Part shown: piece after piece, positions 8,079-17,369 of the stretch
How positions within the stretch are numbered: the first letter of the stretch is position 1
How the letters are laid out: the number at the start of each line of letters is the position of its first letter
Source of the DNA: a bacterium
GTDB lineage: Bacteria; Bacteroidota; Ignavibacteria; SZUA-365
Direction: 5' to 3'
Length of the DNA stretch: 64,000 nt
Assembly (NCBI GenBank): GCA_020444325.1
Contig: JAHLLD010000005.1
Coordinates: 248,001 to 312,000 of the forward strand
Notes under the pieces: generated by a model
What the model was told of the DNA's origin: nothing
Databases searched by the model: none
What the model saw: only the letters and a program-made list of their open reading frames with translations
Position numbers and translations under genes: made by a program

Positions 8079-9653
8079 ATGAAGCAGACAATTGCAGGGA
8101 TTGGACTGGTCTGTCTCATCGTAGTTTGTATGAGCGACACGGTCAACGCACAGTTCATCGATCAGGGCTTCGGTGCCGGATTCAGCTATGGTGGAACCCA
8201 GGGGAATACCGAAGAAAACAACGGCCGAATCAACTATATCGCCCGGGGATATCTGCGTACCGGACTGCTGCCGCACATTGCTGCGGAGTTGGGATTCTCA
8301 AGCGGCCGGATAAATGGGAAGACGTTTGAGAGTCGCGTCCATTCTGCAGAACTCAGGGCCCTCTACAGTCCATTTGATATTGGTCCTTCAAATCTCTACC
8401 TGTATGCCGGTATTGGATCGTTGCACTCGCAGCACTATGACATCAGTGACGATCTCCACCGCTACAAGGGGGATGATCCGGCAATGGCGTTCATACCGGT
8501 GGGACTCGGATACCAGACCATATTGCGCAGCCGCGTGGCGCTTGAACTTTACGGTGGCTGGAATTACCTGTTGAGTGACTGGCTGAACAGCATTGCCTCA
8601 GGTGTCGACGACGAGTTCTGGACATTCTCCATCGGATTGACTTGGATAGGTGAGGGAGGAGATGCGGACAGTGATGGGGATGGTCTGCTGAACAGCGAAG
8701 AGCGGGAGCTTGGTACCGATCCCAACAATCCCGATACGGACGAAGACGGATTGAAGGATGGTGCCGAAGTGCATTCACACAGCACGAATCCACTGTTGGC
8801 GGATACTGACGGAGACGGATTGAAGGACGGAACTGAAGTGCTGGACGCAAATTCCAATCCGCTGCTGCCCGATACGGATGGAGACGGGCTAACGGACGGT
8901 GCGGAGGTCCTGACGCACAAGACAAACCCGACTGCTGCTGATACTGATGGTGATGGACTCGGTGACGGCGATGAAGTCAATCGTTATAAGACCAATCCTC
9001 TGAATGCGGATACTGATGGCGATGGCTTGGCAGATGGACCGGAGGTTTCGAAACACAAAACCGATCCGTTGAAAAAAGATACCGACGGGGATACGCTTAC
9101 CGATGGCGAGGAAGTGCAGAAATATTCCTGTAATCCACTTTCCATTGATACCGACAGTGACGGACTCAAGGATGGTGATGAAGTTCACACGCATCGTACG
9201 CGTCCGGATGTTATGGATACGGACAAGGGATCGGTCGGAGATGGTGACGAGGTGAAGCGTGGCACAGATCCTCTCGACCCGGCTGATGATGTTCAGCTCG
9301 AAGCTGAGGTCGGACAGGCGCTTGTTCTCGAGGGAATCGTTTTCAATACCGGAAGTGCGGACATCCTGCCGGAATCGGAAGGCATACTCAAGAAGGCATA
9401 CAACACGTTGAAGTTCAATCCTGAGATTGTTGTCGAAATCCACGGTCATACCGACAGCCGCGGAAGTAGAGCCTTGAATATGCGCCTGTCACGTCAGCGT
9501 GCGGAGGCCGTCCTTGAATGGCTGGCCGCTCGTGGAATTGATCCCGAGAGACTTTCAGCAAAGGGCTTCGGTCCCGACAAGCCAGCGGCGAGCAATGATA
9601 CCGAGGAGGGACGCGCGAAAAATCGCCGCATTGAATTCGTGCGCACAAAATAG
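8079..9653 (+). CDS. OmpA-family outer-membrane protein with TSP3 calcium repeats
   Basis: A 524-residue envelope protein. The start at 8079 has a GGAGG-type site and gives a signal peptide ending VNA-Q25. Residues 26-190 form a small beta-barrel. Residues 195-400 hold about eight thrombospondin type 3 repeats of 23-24 residues with the calcium pattern DTDGDGLxDGxEV. Residues 415-524 are an OmpA-like peptidoglycan-binding domain with HGHTDSRG and [13 protein letters not shown], ending KNRRIEF. The protein likely ties the outer membrane to the cell wall through a calcium-stiffened stalk. A single-gene unit. Confidence 0.92.
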   Translation: MKQTIAGIGLVCLIVVCMSDTVNAQFIDQGFGAGFSYGGTQGNTEENNGRINYIARGYLRTGLLPHIAAELGFSSGRINGKTFESRVHSAELRALYSPFDIGPSNLYLYAGIGSLHSQHYDISDDLHRYKGDDPAMAFIPVGLGYQTILRSRVALELYGGWNYLLSDWLNSIASGVDDEFWTFSIGLTWIGEGGDADSDGDGLLNSEERELGTDPNNPDTDEDGLKDGAEVHSHSTNPLLADTDGDGLKDGTEVLDANSNPLLPDTDGDGLTDGAEVLTHKTNPTAADTDGDGLGDGDEVNRYKTNPLNADTDGDGLADGPEVSKHKTDPLKKDTDGDTLTDGEEVQKYSCNPLSIDTDSDGLKDGDEVHTHRTRPDVMDTDKGSVGDGDEVKRGTDPLDPADDVQLEAEVGQALVLEGIVFNTGSADILPESEGILKKAYNTLKFNPEIVVEIHGHTDSRGSRALNMRLSRQRAEAVLEWLAARGIDPERLSAKGFGPDKPAASNDTEEGRAKNRRIEFVRTK

Positions 9654-9681
9654 CGCATCTCTGTAATCGCAGACCGCGGAA

Positions 9682-9852
9682 GGCAAACTCAACTGGAGCG
9701 GGGCTTGCTTCCCTCCGCGTGTTCCGGGTGCCTGTGGATTGCACGGAAGTAATCCCTGCTTACTGGCTGCGAATGGAAAGATGGAAATATCGAAGAATGG
9801 AAATATGACATCACGGCATATTTCCATTCTTCCATCTTTCAATATTTCCATC
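9682..9852 (+). repeat. 85-base unit copy 3 plus hairpin (half copy of the 1352-1630 element)
   Basis: 9682-9760 carries GGCAAACTC, GGAGCGGGGCTTGCTTCCC, GTGTTCCGGG and GGAAGTAATCCC, matching copy 2 at 1550-1630. It is followed at 9772-9852 by a GGAAA/TTTCC hairpin like that at 1443-1521. The inverted second unit and the CAGATT arrays are missing. It lies between convergent genes. Confidence 0.8.
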
Positions 9853-9867
9853 ACGCATGGATCATGC

Positions 9868-9905
9868 GCGGAGAATGAACGCTTGCTGACAGGGGGTGTG
9901 CGCGC
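9868..9905 (+). repeat. GCGGAGAATG dispersed repeat, copy 2
   Basis: Same pattern as 7941-7980: GCGGAGAATG, GCTTGCTGACAGGGGGTGTG, CGCGCG. It lies directly before the 3' end of tadA. Confidence 0.7.
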
Positions 9906-9920
9906 GAAAGGCGAGGGGAT

Positions 9921-10376
9921 CTACTTCCGGAGGCGGGCGAAGAAGCTGCGGAGAAGAGCGGTGGATTTGTCGTCGAGGATGCCGGGAATGACGTGGACGA
10001 TGTGATTGAGTCGGTGGTCTTCGACGATATTGCGGAGGGTGCCGCAGGCGCCGGCTTTTGCGTCGTAGGCGCCGAAGACGAGCGTGGGGATACGGGCGAG
10101 GACGATGGCTCCGGCGCACATGGCGCAGGGCTCGAGCGTGACATACAGCGTACAGTTCTTCAGCTGCTTGTCGCCAAGGGTGTTGGCGGCCGCGGTGATG
10201 GCGATGATTTCGGCGTGTGCCGTGGGGTCATGCAGCTGTTCGTTCTGATTGTAGCCCTTACCGATGATGCGTCCCTCGTGCACGACGATAGCACCGACGG
10301 GGACTTCCTCTTCCTCGTAGGCACGTTCCGCCTGGCGCAGGGCCTGTTCCATCCAGCGTTCATGGTCGGTTTGCAT
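9921..10376 (-). CDS. tadA: tRNA-specific adenosine deaminase TadA
   Basis: TadA converts A34 of the tRNA-Arg(ACG) wobble base to inosine. The protein has 151 residues, normal for the family. Zinc and catalytic residues are visible: H54-A-E56 and P83-C-A-M-C87. The start at 10376 overlaps the stop of the upstream lipoprotein gene by four bases (ATGA), which decides the start against the longer frame to 10475 and suggests translational coupling. It is last gene of the operon that begins with the PorV-like gene. Confidence 0.95.
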   Translation of the reverse strand: MQTDHERWMEQALRQAERAYEEEEVPVGAIVVHEGRIIGKGYNQNEQLHDPTAHAEIIAITAAANTLGDKQLKNCTLYVTLEPCAMCAGAIVLARIPTLVFGAYDAKAGACGTLRNIVEDHRLNHIVHVIPGILDDKSTALLRSFFARLRK

Positions 10377-10984
10377 CAGCGGGCCACGAGTGAGGCGAGA
10401 ACGGTTTGCTGTACTTCGAAGAGGCGGCGGTTTTCTGCGGGAGTCACGGAAACGGTAGCCGGGTACAACGTGCATTCAAGGTATCTGCTGCCACTGTCGA
10501 AAACGACGACGCGCACGACGGGCTGAGCGGCACCGACACGATACTCGTATGCAGCGCTGATGCGATCGCCGACTTTGAACAGTTCGACGGGCTGTACCAC
10601 GGTGACAGAGTCTTCGGCGTTGCGCTCCTTCAGACTGAGGCTGACCTTGGCAACGGCTTCGATGCCGTCTTTTTTCAGCGTCTGGTACAGTGCCGGATCC
10701 ATCTGCAGCGGTGTGAAGGAGATCGAAGCGGAATAATCATCGCGCACCAGCCAGAGCAGAATGGACGGCGCGTTCTTCGCATCGGAAGTTTTGCTCCAGC
10801 CCTCGGGACGCAGCACGCGCAGACTGCCATCCTCCGAGGAGACATAGTCTTTCGACAGTTCGGCGGAGGCTGCGTAGCGGTACTTGGGCCAGCTGCGTTC
10901 TTCGACCTTCACGGTTTTTTCTCCGCCACCACAGGCGGAGAGAAGGATGAGCAGAAGAAACAGAAACGAATAACGCGTGCGCAT
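10376..10984 (-). CDS. Predicted lipoprotein of unknown function
   Basis: A lipoprotein of 202 residues with signal [18 protein letters not shown] and a lipobox LSAC. The start at 10984 follows GGGAAA at good distance, better than an ATG four codons earlier (10996). The mature part contains a stretch like PEGW..., [20 protein letters not shown] and AAYEYRVG, resembling small lipoproteins that hold a PsbP/DUF1795-like fold, but no family is certain. It lies one base after the DUF1684 gene and overlaps tadA by four bases. Confidence 0.8.
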   Translation of the reverse strand: MRTRYSFLFLLLILLSACGGGEKTVKVEERSWPKYRYAASAELSKDYVSSEDGSLRVLRPEGWSKTSDAKNAPSILLWLVRDDYSASISFTPLQMDPALYQTLKKDGIEAVAKVSLSLKERNAEDSVTVVQPVELFKVGDRISAAYEYRVGAAQPVVRVVVFDSGSRYLECTLYPATVSVTPAENRRLFEVQQTVLASLVAR

Positions 10985-10985
10985 G

Positions 10986-11681
10986 CTATTTCCCATGGTA
11001 GAGAGGATAGATTTTTTCTCCCGCAGGAATCGGGATGGTCAGGGCATTCTCGGGTGGGGGAATGGGACAGTCATACCGTTCGTTGTAGGCGCAGTAGGGA
11101 CTGTAGGCGTAGTTGAAATCCAGGAACACGGAATCGGCGTAGATTTCCTCGATATCGAGATAGCGGCCGCCGCCGTAAGTCTCCGCACCGCTGGTGTTGT
11201 CGGTGAAGGGGATGAACCAGTAATTGCCGTCGCTCGTGTCTTTCGGCGCGTATACCTGCAGGGCGAAATCCTCACCATTGATCGAGAAGGGCAGTTCGCC
11301 GATATGCAGCATCTGACGGGGACGATCCTGCGAGGTGGCGATGACCACCTCCTCCGCATCCTCGAGGGGACGCAGGGCGGTGAGGAAGGCATACCGCTTG
11401 TCTACGGGGAAATAGTCGAGTCCGCTGAAAAACTCCATATCCGACGCCTTGATGGGGGTGTTGGGACTGGTCATCAGGTACTTGTCCTTCTCGAGCCTGT
11501 CCTTACGCACTTCCAGTGAGTAGACGTCCTGTGTTTCCATGTCCTCCTGCCTGTCGGCGGATTTTTCTTCCGGTGAACCGCAGCCGGTCAGGCTGAAGGC
11601 GGTCAGGAGGATGAAGGAAAGAAGGAATGTAAAAACCGCGAGTCTATGCTCGCGGTATGAATATCGTTGCGATGTGTACAT
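10986..11681 (-). CDS. DUF1684 family lipoprotein
   Basis: A 231-residue protein with a signal region and lipobox LTG-C near residue 34. The C-terminal half carries the DUF1684 signatures: GLDYFPVDKRY, YGGGRYLDI, DFNYAYSPYCAYNERYDCPIPPPEN and IPIPAGEK. The biochemical role of the family is unknown. The gene starts six bases after the PorV-like gene and is followed after one base by another lipoprotein gene, so four genes likely form one transcript. Confidence 0.9.
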   Translation of the reverse strand: MYTSQRYSYREHRLAVFTFLLSFILLTAFSLTGCGSPEEKSADRQEDMETQDVYSLEVRKDRLEKDKYLMTSPNTPIKASDMEFFSGLDYFPVDKRYAFLTALRPLEDAEEVVIATSQDRPRQMLHIGELPFSINGEDFALQVYAPKDTSDGNYWFIPFTDNTSGAETYGGGRYLDIEEIYADSVFLDFNYAYSPYCAYNERYDCPIPPPENALTIPIPAGEKIYPLYHGK

Positions 11682-11687
11682 GCGTGC

Positions 11688-12746
11688 TTACTCTGTACGT
11701 GAGAATTTCTTTTCCTCGAGCACCAGGCGCAGCGAGATTCGATGCGAGGCGTCCTTGAATTCGCTGAACAGGGCATTTTGTCCGAAGGCATAATCAAGAT
11801 ACAATTTCGGGAGATGAATTCCCGCACCGAAGGTCAGCAGCTGCTTGCTGTCGTGCTTGTCGTCGAAAAAGACGTCACTGAGTCCACCCCGGAGGGCGAA
11901 CACATCGCGGAAGCGGTATTCGAGTCCGACATGTGGATTGATACTCACCGGTCCCAGGTTCACCGTCGAGGCAAACTCGCGTCCCTCGCCCATCATCTCG
12001 AGATCCAGCGTCGGAAGGATTCGTCCGCCAAGCGCTTCGATGGCATAGGCCGCACCGACACGCACCGTGGGGGAAACGAGTTCATTGCGTCCGGTACTCC
12101 ATGCCATCAAGGTCGTGGTCACGTCCTGCACCGAGGCGCCGAGCATGAGCTTATCACTCATGCGGTATTGTGCACCGATATCGAAGCCGACACCCATGGC
12201 ATTTTCGTCATGCAGGTCACGGCGCAGCAGTTTCAGGTTCACGCCGAGTGCAAGCCTGTCATTCGCATTGTAGGCGTAGGTGAGGTACCCGACCCAGTCG
12301 GTGGCACTGAAGTATTCGACCTTGGAAGGATCGATGCGGTCGTTGGGATCGAGCTGACCGTTTCCGTCCAGATCGATCAGTGCGTTGCGCGTATCAGCGA
12401 TATCGTCTACGCCTGAGCGCGTGATGGAAAGCGCGAGTGTGTATTTCTCACCGAACGGCCAGGCCACACCGCCATAATTGTAGCTGAGCAATCCGCCGAA
12501 GCGCTGCTCGTGCATCAGTCCGATTTCCGGGTAGGTCGTGCGCATGAGTCCGGCAGGATTCCAGTATGCCGACGTAATGTCATCGACCGCGGCGACATGT
12601 GCCCCGCCCATCGCCAGCCCCCGGCTTCCGAAACCGGTCGCCATGAAATCACCGGCATATTTCGCTACCGTCGTCTGTGCCTGAAGGCTCGATACACCCA
12701 TCAGCAACGCGGCCGCGAAGAGGAAGACCTTGAATGTTGTACGCAT
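11688..12746 (-). CDS. PorV/PorQ-like outer-membrane protein
   Basis: An outer-membrane barrel protein of 352 residues in the FadL/UPF0164-related family that includes PorV. PorV shuttles T9SS cargo at the outer membrane. The start at 12746 has GAGG eight bases upstream; an ATG two codons earlier is too close to that site. Signal peptide ends SLQAQ. The N-terminus holds the family pattern GFGSRGLAMGGAHVAAVDD followed by YWNPAGL. The rest alternates amphipathic strands and ends with a charged KKFSRTE tail. T9SS sorting domains occur elsewhere in this window, so a link to that system is plausible, though a PorV orthologue is not proven. Confidence 0.8.
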   Translation of the reverse strand: MRTTFKVFLFAAALLMGVSSLQAQTTVAKYAGDFMATGFGSRGLAMGGAHVAAVDDITSAYWNPAGLMRTTYPEIGLMHEQRFGGLLSYNYGGVAWPFGEKYTLALSITRSGVDDIADTRNALIDLDGNGQLDPNDRIDPSKVEYFSATDWVGYLTYAYNANDRLALGVNLKLLRRDLHDENAMGVGFDIGAQYRMSDKLMLGASVQDVTTTLMAWSTGRNELVSPTVRVGAAYAIEALGGRILPTLDLEMMGEGREFASTVNLGPVSINPHVGLEYRFRDVFALRGGLSDVFFDDKHDSKQLLTFGAGIHLPKLYLDYAFGQNALFSEFKDASHRISLRLVLEEKKFSRTE

Positions 12747-12820
12747 ATGCATATCCTCGGTGAGAAGTACTGAGAAATATGGGGAAGAGAAGAGAGTGAA
12801 GCAAGTCCGAAACCGGAGTA

Positions 12821-12980
12821 TGATTACGCAGATTATTCGCAGAGGGAATTCGCAACGCAGATTTTCGCAGGGAGACGTCATGAATTTTCCTCTGCGTAAC
12901 TCCGCGGGTACTCCGCGATAATCTGCGTTGCTCTTCAACCCGCGACAAATCTGCGTTCCTCTTTCAATCTGCGAAATCTC
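12821..12980. repeat. Inverted CGCAGATT element between divergent genes
   Basis: The left half holds ACGCAGATTATTCGCAGAG and AACGCAGATTTTCGCAG; the right half holds the complement forms CTCTGCGTAA, GATAATCTGCGTT and AAATCTGCGTTCCTCT. It shares the unit AACGCAGATTTTCGCA with the element at 39034-39144. It lies upstream of both the PorV-like and PAP2-like genes. Confidence 0.8.
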
Positions 12981-12995
12981 TCTTATTTTTGACAC

Positions 12996-13613
12996 ATGAG
13001 TCGAGCGTATGCTACAGGCAGATATGTGGGGATTATGGCCGCGTGTTATGCGGTGTGGGTGGGACTGTATTATCTGACGGGGTGGATCGGGGAAGTGCGG
13101 GGAGCGGTGTTCGATCCGTCGCTGGGGGTGGACAGCGAACTGCCATTCTGGTCCGGCGCGGTATACGTGTATCTTCTGGCCTATGTGATTGTGCTCGGTC
13201 TTTTTTTTGTCAGGCGGGATCCGGCGTTTCTCAACCGGGCATTCCTGGCGTTTATCAGCATGAACCTGTTCGCATTTCTGCTTTTTGCCCTGTTCCCGGC
13301 TGAAGGCCCCCCGCGTCCGGCAGTGACGGAGCTCAGCAATTCGATTGTAGTTTTCATGCAGAGTATCGATGCGCGGTGGAATGCGTTTCCCAGCCTGCAT
13401 GTCGCGAATCCCTGGCTGGTGGCGCTGCTTGCGCTGCGGGAGCGTCCCAAAGCCCCTGTCAGCCTGCTCCTTCTCCTGCTCGCCATCGCGATATCCCTTT
13501 CAACCCTCCTCATCCGGCAGCATTACATCCTCGATGTGCTCGGGGGATTCGCCCTCGCAGTGCTCGTCTTCGCCATCTTCCATCGTCTCCGTATCTCCTC
13601 CAACCCCTGGTAA
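12996..13613 (+). CDS. PAP2-superfamily membrane phosphatase/transferase
   Basis: A polytopic inner-membrane protein of 205 residues with about six hydrophobic segments. It carries the core of the PAP2 signature in the arrangement of Aur1/IPC-synthase-like members: NAFPSLHVANP (about residues 128-138) and STLLIRQHYILDVLGGF near 169-185, with the two histidines and the aspartate of the active site. Such enzymes dephosphorylate lipid phosphates or transfer head groups. The substrate cannot be told. It is a single gene, flanked on both sides by inverted repeat elements. Confidence 0.85.
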   Translation: MSRAYATGRYVGIMAACYAVWVGLYYLTGWIGEVRGAVFDPSLGVDSELPFWSGAVYVYLLAYVIVLGLFFVRRDPAFLNRAFLAFISMNLFAFLLFALFPAEGPPRPAVTELSNSIVVFMQSIDARWNAFPSLHVANPWLVALLALRERPKAPVSLLLLLLAIAISLSTLLIRQHYILDVLGGFALAVLVFAIFHRLRISSNPW

Positions 13614-13621
13614 ATCTATCT

Positions 13622-13799
13622 GGGGGAACACGGATCTTCACGGGTGAAGCGGATTAGTGGGAACACCGATTACACCGATTGGACTGATTCTCACGGAAGT
13701 TTGTGGAAGCGAAATGCTCCTCATTTCCGTGAAAATCAGTCCAATCTGTTTACTCCGTGTTCCCACTAATCCGTGAGATCAGAGCTGTCCGTGTTCCCC
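13622..13799. repeat. Nested perfect inverted element between convergent genes
   Basis: Three nested arm pairs: GGGGAACACGG (13623-13633) with its complement at 13789-13799; GGATTAGTGGGAACAC (13651-13666) with its complement at 13757-13772; and GGACTGATT at 13681-13689 with AATCAGTCC near 13735-13743. Between are CCGATTACACCGATT and complement-like AATCTGTTTACTCCG. It separates the PAP2-like gene from htrA and could act as a two-way terminator. Confidence 0.88.
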
Positions 13800-13826
13800 T
13801 CTTCGATGCCCGTGTTCCCACTGATA

Positions 13827-15353
13827 TTATTCGATCGGGGCTTTGAGGGGGGCAAAGCCTTCATTGCCATTGGGATCTTCGAAGCGGAAGAGTACGGATT
13901 CACCATCATCGAGCTTGTCGACGAAGTTCTTGAACTCCGAGACGTTGTCGATGGGGACGCGGCGGCCCTTGCGAATGGCTTCGAAAATCACGGTGCCCTG
14001 CGGCAGATTATTTTCGAAGGCCTTGCCCGGACGCTGGACGTCGGTGACGAGCACGCCCTTTTTGCGATCGAAAGTCTCGCGTGCTTTTTCATCGAGGGGC
14101 TTGATGGTGAAACCACTGTCTTTGAATTTCAGCGGTTCCGATCTCTCGATTTTCACATCATTCGAGCTCTCATCTTCAGCCAGCGTTTTCTCGTCTTCAT
14201 CGCGCCCTTCCAGGGTCACGGTTTTCGAGATGTACTTTCCATCGCGCCAGATCTTGAGCATCACTTTGTCGCCGGGGTGCTTCATACCGACGCGTGCCTG
14301 AAGCTGATTCGAGGTTTCAACCGCACGGCCGTCCACCTCAACGATGGCGTCGCCGCTCTCGAGTCCGGCCTTCGCTGCGGCACCGTCCTTGACGAGACTC
14401 TGCACGAGCACGCCCTGGTACACGTCCATTCCGAGTGCGTCCGCGGTCTTGGCGTCGACGTCCTTGATACGGATGCCGATATATCCTCGCACGAATTTCC
14501 CGTCACGGATCAGGGCTTTCGCGACCACCTTGGCAAGGTTGATCGGGACGGCGAAACCGAGATAGGTGCCCTGCATGGCGCCGGCGATCGCGGTATTGAC
14601 GCCGATCACCTGTCCACTGAGATTGACCAGGGCGCCGCCGCTGTTCCCGGGATTGATGGCCGCATCGGTCTGGATGAAGTTTTCGATGCCATAGCCCTGG
14701 CGGTCGCGCATGATGCCGATGTTGCGGCTGATGGCGGAAACAATGCCCGCGGTCACCGTGGAGGTGAGTCCGAGCGGATTACCAACGGCGAGTACCCAGT
14801 CTCCGGGACGAATTTCATCGCTGTTGCCCAGCGATGCGGCGGAGAGGCCTGTTTCATCAATTTTGATGACAGCGATATCCGTGTTCTCATCCTCGCCGAT
14901 CAGGCGGGCGGTGTATTCGCGGTTATCGTGCAGCGTCACGGTGATGCCGTCTTCGATGACGTTTTCGACCACGTGACGATTGGTCATGATGTAGCCGTCA
15001 TCCGAGATGATGATGCCGGAACCGGCACCTGAGCTGTAAGGCTGCTTGTCGCTGTCTTCCGGCTGACGGTTGAAAGGCCAGCCCCGGAAAAACTGATGGG
15101 GGTTATTGTTCTCCACACGCGTTTTCACACTGATGTAGACAACCTGGGGTGTGACGATCTGGGAGACGTTGCGGAAGGTCTCGTTCAACGATGCAGCGTC
15201 AGCAGGCGGCGTGTATGGAGCGCTGCTGTTGAACTCTGTATTTGTATCAGCAAAGGAGAGATTCGCGCCACTGAAGCTGCTGACCAGCACGGCGCCGAAA
15301 AGAATCCCCGTACTCACAAGGATAATTGCTGTGAGAACTGTGCGTTTTGACAT
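13827..15353 (-). CDS. Periplasmic serine protease, Do/HtrA family
   Basis: An envelope quality-control protease and chaperone of 508 residues. Residues 7-27 are a signal anchor. The trypsin-like domain has the triad H127 (TNRHVVENV), D159 (NTDIAVIKID) and S238 (INPGNSGGAL). PDZ1 covers about 265-355 and PDZ2 about 420-500, with an acidic linker rich in E/D between them near 365-385. A strong AGGAGG site eight bases before ATG fixes the start. A single gene with its own leader; its 3' end faces a large inverted element. Confidence 0.95.
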   Translation of the reverse strand: MSKRTVLTAIILVSTGILFGAVLVSSFSGANLSFADTNTEFNSSAPYTPPADAASLNETFRNVSQIVTPQVVYISVKTRVENNNPHQFFRGWPFNRQPEDSDKQPYSSGAGSGIIISDDGYIMTNRHVVENVIEDGITVTLHDNREYTARLIGEDENTDIAVIKIDETGLSAASLGNSDEIRPGDWVLAVGNPLGLTSTVTAGIVSAISRNIGIMRDRQGYGIENFIQTDAAINPGNSGGALVNLSGQVIGVNTAIAGAMQGTYLGFAVPINLAKVVAKALIRDGKFVRGYIGIRIKDVDAKTADALGMDVYQGVLVQSLVKDGAAAKAGLESGDAIVEVDGRAVETSNQLQARVGMKHPGDKVMLKIWRDGKYISKTVTLEGRDEDEKTLAEDESSNDVKIERSEPLKFKDSGFTIKPLDEKARETFDRKKGVLVTDVQRPGKAFENNLPQGTVIFEAIRKGRRVPIDNVSEFKNFVDKLDDGESVLFRFEDPNGNEGFAPLKAPIE

Positions 15354-15510
15354 GATCTGTTCCTCCTGTCAGAGTACCGACAATAAGTAGTTGTGCTTCA
15401 AGTCCAAGACGATACCAATTACAGTAACAACAAATCGGTCATAAAAATTGCGTTGGTGAGACAATACTGTCGAAAGTCGATGCCGGAGGCTGCCGACACA
15501 GCGTGAAACC

Positions 15511-16278
15511 TCAGCTGAAAATATCGAGCATGGGGAGGGACTTCACCTGGCGCATCTCCGGTATATGTGATGCAATATGCCTGTGTAAAAGATTCAAACC
15601 TTCCCGGGCTGCATGCGGCGACATATTCAAACGGTACACCTGTGAAACATCGTGTTGATCAATCCAGGCCAGGGCGCGCACGGTTTCGATTCCCGTCTCC
15701 ATACTGTCGAGCGCCGGGGGACAGGAGGCGCAGGTAAATCCGCCGTTGGTCAGCGAGAACGCCGCCTTGCCGTGCAATGCCGTTTCCTCACTGAAGGACG
15801 TTCTGCATCGAATGCAGTGATGCGCGTCGAGACCGAATCCCATCACCTCGGAGAGGCGGTAGAGATAGTGAAGAAGAACGTTGACGGGACGCACATCCTC
15901 CGCGTCCAGCGCCTCAAGCGCATGCAGCAGCACATCATACAGTTCTTCATGCGCTTCCTCCCCGTGTACGGTGGCGTAAAGGAATTCCAGAACAGCGAAT
16001 CCGTACATGAGCCTGTCGGGACCGTCGACCACACGCCTGTACTGGCGTATCAGGTCTGCCTGGGAAAGCAGCTGCAGTTCGCGCTGCTCTTTCGTGTAAA
16101 TGACGGCGTCTGACCGGCTCATCAGGTCGAGCGCCGCGCCGAATTTCGCCTTACTGCTGCGCGCTCCTTTGACAATGACGCTCATGCGCCCGAAATCGCG
16201 CGTGTACAGTGTGAGAATGCGGCTTGTTTCGCCATACTTCATGCTTCTCAACACTATGCATTCAGTTTTGACGATCAT
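15511..16278 (-). CDS. recO: DNA repair protein RecO
   Basis: RecO works with RecF and RecR to load RecA on gapped DNA and anneals SSB-coated strands. The 255 residues start with the OB-fold domain (ECIVLRSMKYGETSRILTLYT). A zinc site C155-x2-C158 ... C183-x2-C186 lies in the C-terminal half, typical of the family. Last gene of the suhB-pfkB-mtnA-recO cluster, 15 bases after mtnA. Confidence 0.95.
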   Translation of the reverse strand: MIVKTECIVLRSMKYGETSRILTLYTRDFGRMSVIVKGARSSKAKFGAALDLMSRSDAVIYTKEQRELQLLSQADLIRQYRRVVDGPDRLMYGFAVLEFLYATVHGEEAHEELYDVLLHALEALDAEDVRPVNVLLHYLYRLSEVMGFGLDAHHCIRCRTSFSEETALHGKAAFSLTNGGFTCASCPPALDSMETGIETVRALAWIDQHDVSQVYRLNMSPHAAREGLNLLHRHIASHIPEMRQVKSLPMLDIFS

Positions 16279-16293
16279 ACGGCTAAAATGTTC

Positions 16294-17343
16294 CTACGGA
16301 AAAAGTGCGAGGAGGGTTTCGGTGTAGGGAGGGGCACAAATTCCCCTCTCCGTGATTATGCCGGTGATGAGGTCGGCGGGAGTGACATCGAACGCTGGCG
16401 TGTACGTTGCGGCGTCCTCAGGGGCGATACGCAGCGATCCGCACATGGTCAGCTCGTCGCCCTCGCGTTCCTCGATGGGAATATGGTCTCCGGTAGCGAG
16501 TGCGGGATCGATCGTCGAGAGCGGGGCCGTGATGTAAAACGGAATCCCGTGGTGGCGGGCGGCTACCGCGAGTCCGTACGTCCCGATTTTGTTCGCGGAA
16601 TCCCCGTTCGCCGCGATGCGATCTGCGCCGGTGATGGCGACCTGCACGCGTCCCTGCCGCATGAGCATGGCCGCGGTGCTGTCGCTGATCAGCGTTGCCG
16701 GGATACCGGATTTTTCCAGCTCCCACATCGTGAGACGGGCACCCTGGAGCAGGGGACGCGTTTCGTCGGCATATACGTGAATGTCTTTTCCCGCTGTATG
16801 GGCCGCGAGGAGAACGCTGAAGGCCGTGCCCGTTCCGCCGGTGGCCAGGGCGCCGGTGTTGCAGTGCGTAATCACGCCTGCTCCGTGGGGAATGATCTCC
16901 ATGCCATGCCTGCCCATCGCGGTACAGCGACGTGCGTCGTCGTCATGGATTGCCCGTGCCTCCGTTTCCAGTGCCGCACAGAGGGCGGCGGGATCGGGTG
17001 TTGATCGGATGATGGTGCGCATGCGATCCAGCGCCCAGAAGAGATTGACGGCAGTGGGACGCGTGGCAGCGAATTCCTCGCATATCTGTAGGAGTACGGT
17101 CTGCGCATCGGGCGGCGGCACCTGGCCTGCGAGCAGCTGTTCGCGCGCGGCGAGCGTGACGCCGTAGGCGGCGGCGATACCGATCAGGGGGGCACCACGT
17201 ACGCGCAGACTGCGTATGGCTTCCAGCATGACGCGATAATCCGCCGTTTCGACGATGCGTTCTTCGCGCGGCAGCGCGGTCTGGTCGAGAAAGCGCAGCG
17301 ACGCCGGGGTGAGTTCTATTACCGGGGGACGAGAAGGTTCCAT
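16294..17343 (-). CDS. mtnA: S-methyl-5-thioribose-1-phosphate isomerase
   Basis: MtnA isomerises methylthioribose-1-phosphate to methylthioribulose-1-phosphate in methionine salvage. The 349 residues include SLRVRGAPLIGIAAAYG near 45-61, HCNTGALATGGTGTA with catalytic C161, and ITGADRIAANGD with D241, the two residues used by Bacillus MtnA. It follows a PfkB-family kinase by 26 bases. No other mtn gene is near, so the kinase might be a methylthioribose or nucleoside kinase, but that is only suggested by position. Confidence 0.95.
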   Translation of the reverse strand: MEPSRPPVIELTPASLRFLDQTALPREERIVETADYRVMLEAIRSLRVRGAPLIGIAAAYGVTLAAREQLLAGQVPPPDAQTVLLQICEEFAATRPTAVNLFWALDRMRTIIRSTPDPAALCAALETEARAIHDDDARRCTAMGRHGMEIIPHGAGVITHCNTGALATGGTGTAFSVLLAAHTAGKDIHVYADETRPLLQGARLTMWELEKSGIPATLISDSTAAMLMRQGRVQVAITGADRIAANGDSANKIGTYGLAVAARHHGIPFYITAPLSTIDPALATGDHIPIEEREGDELTMCGSLRIAPEDAATYTPAFDVTPADLITGIITERGICAPPYTETLLALFP

Positions 17344-17369
17344 AGCACGGTGTCCTCGTCTGTGGATGG

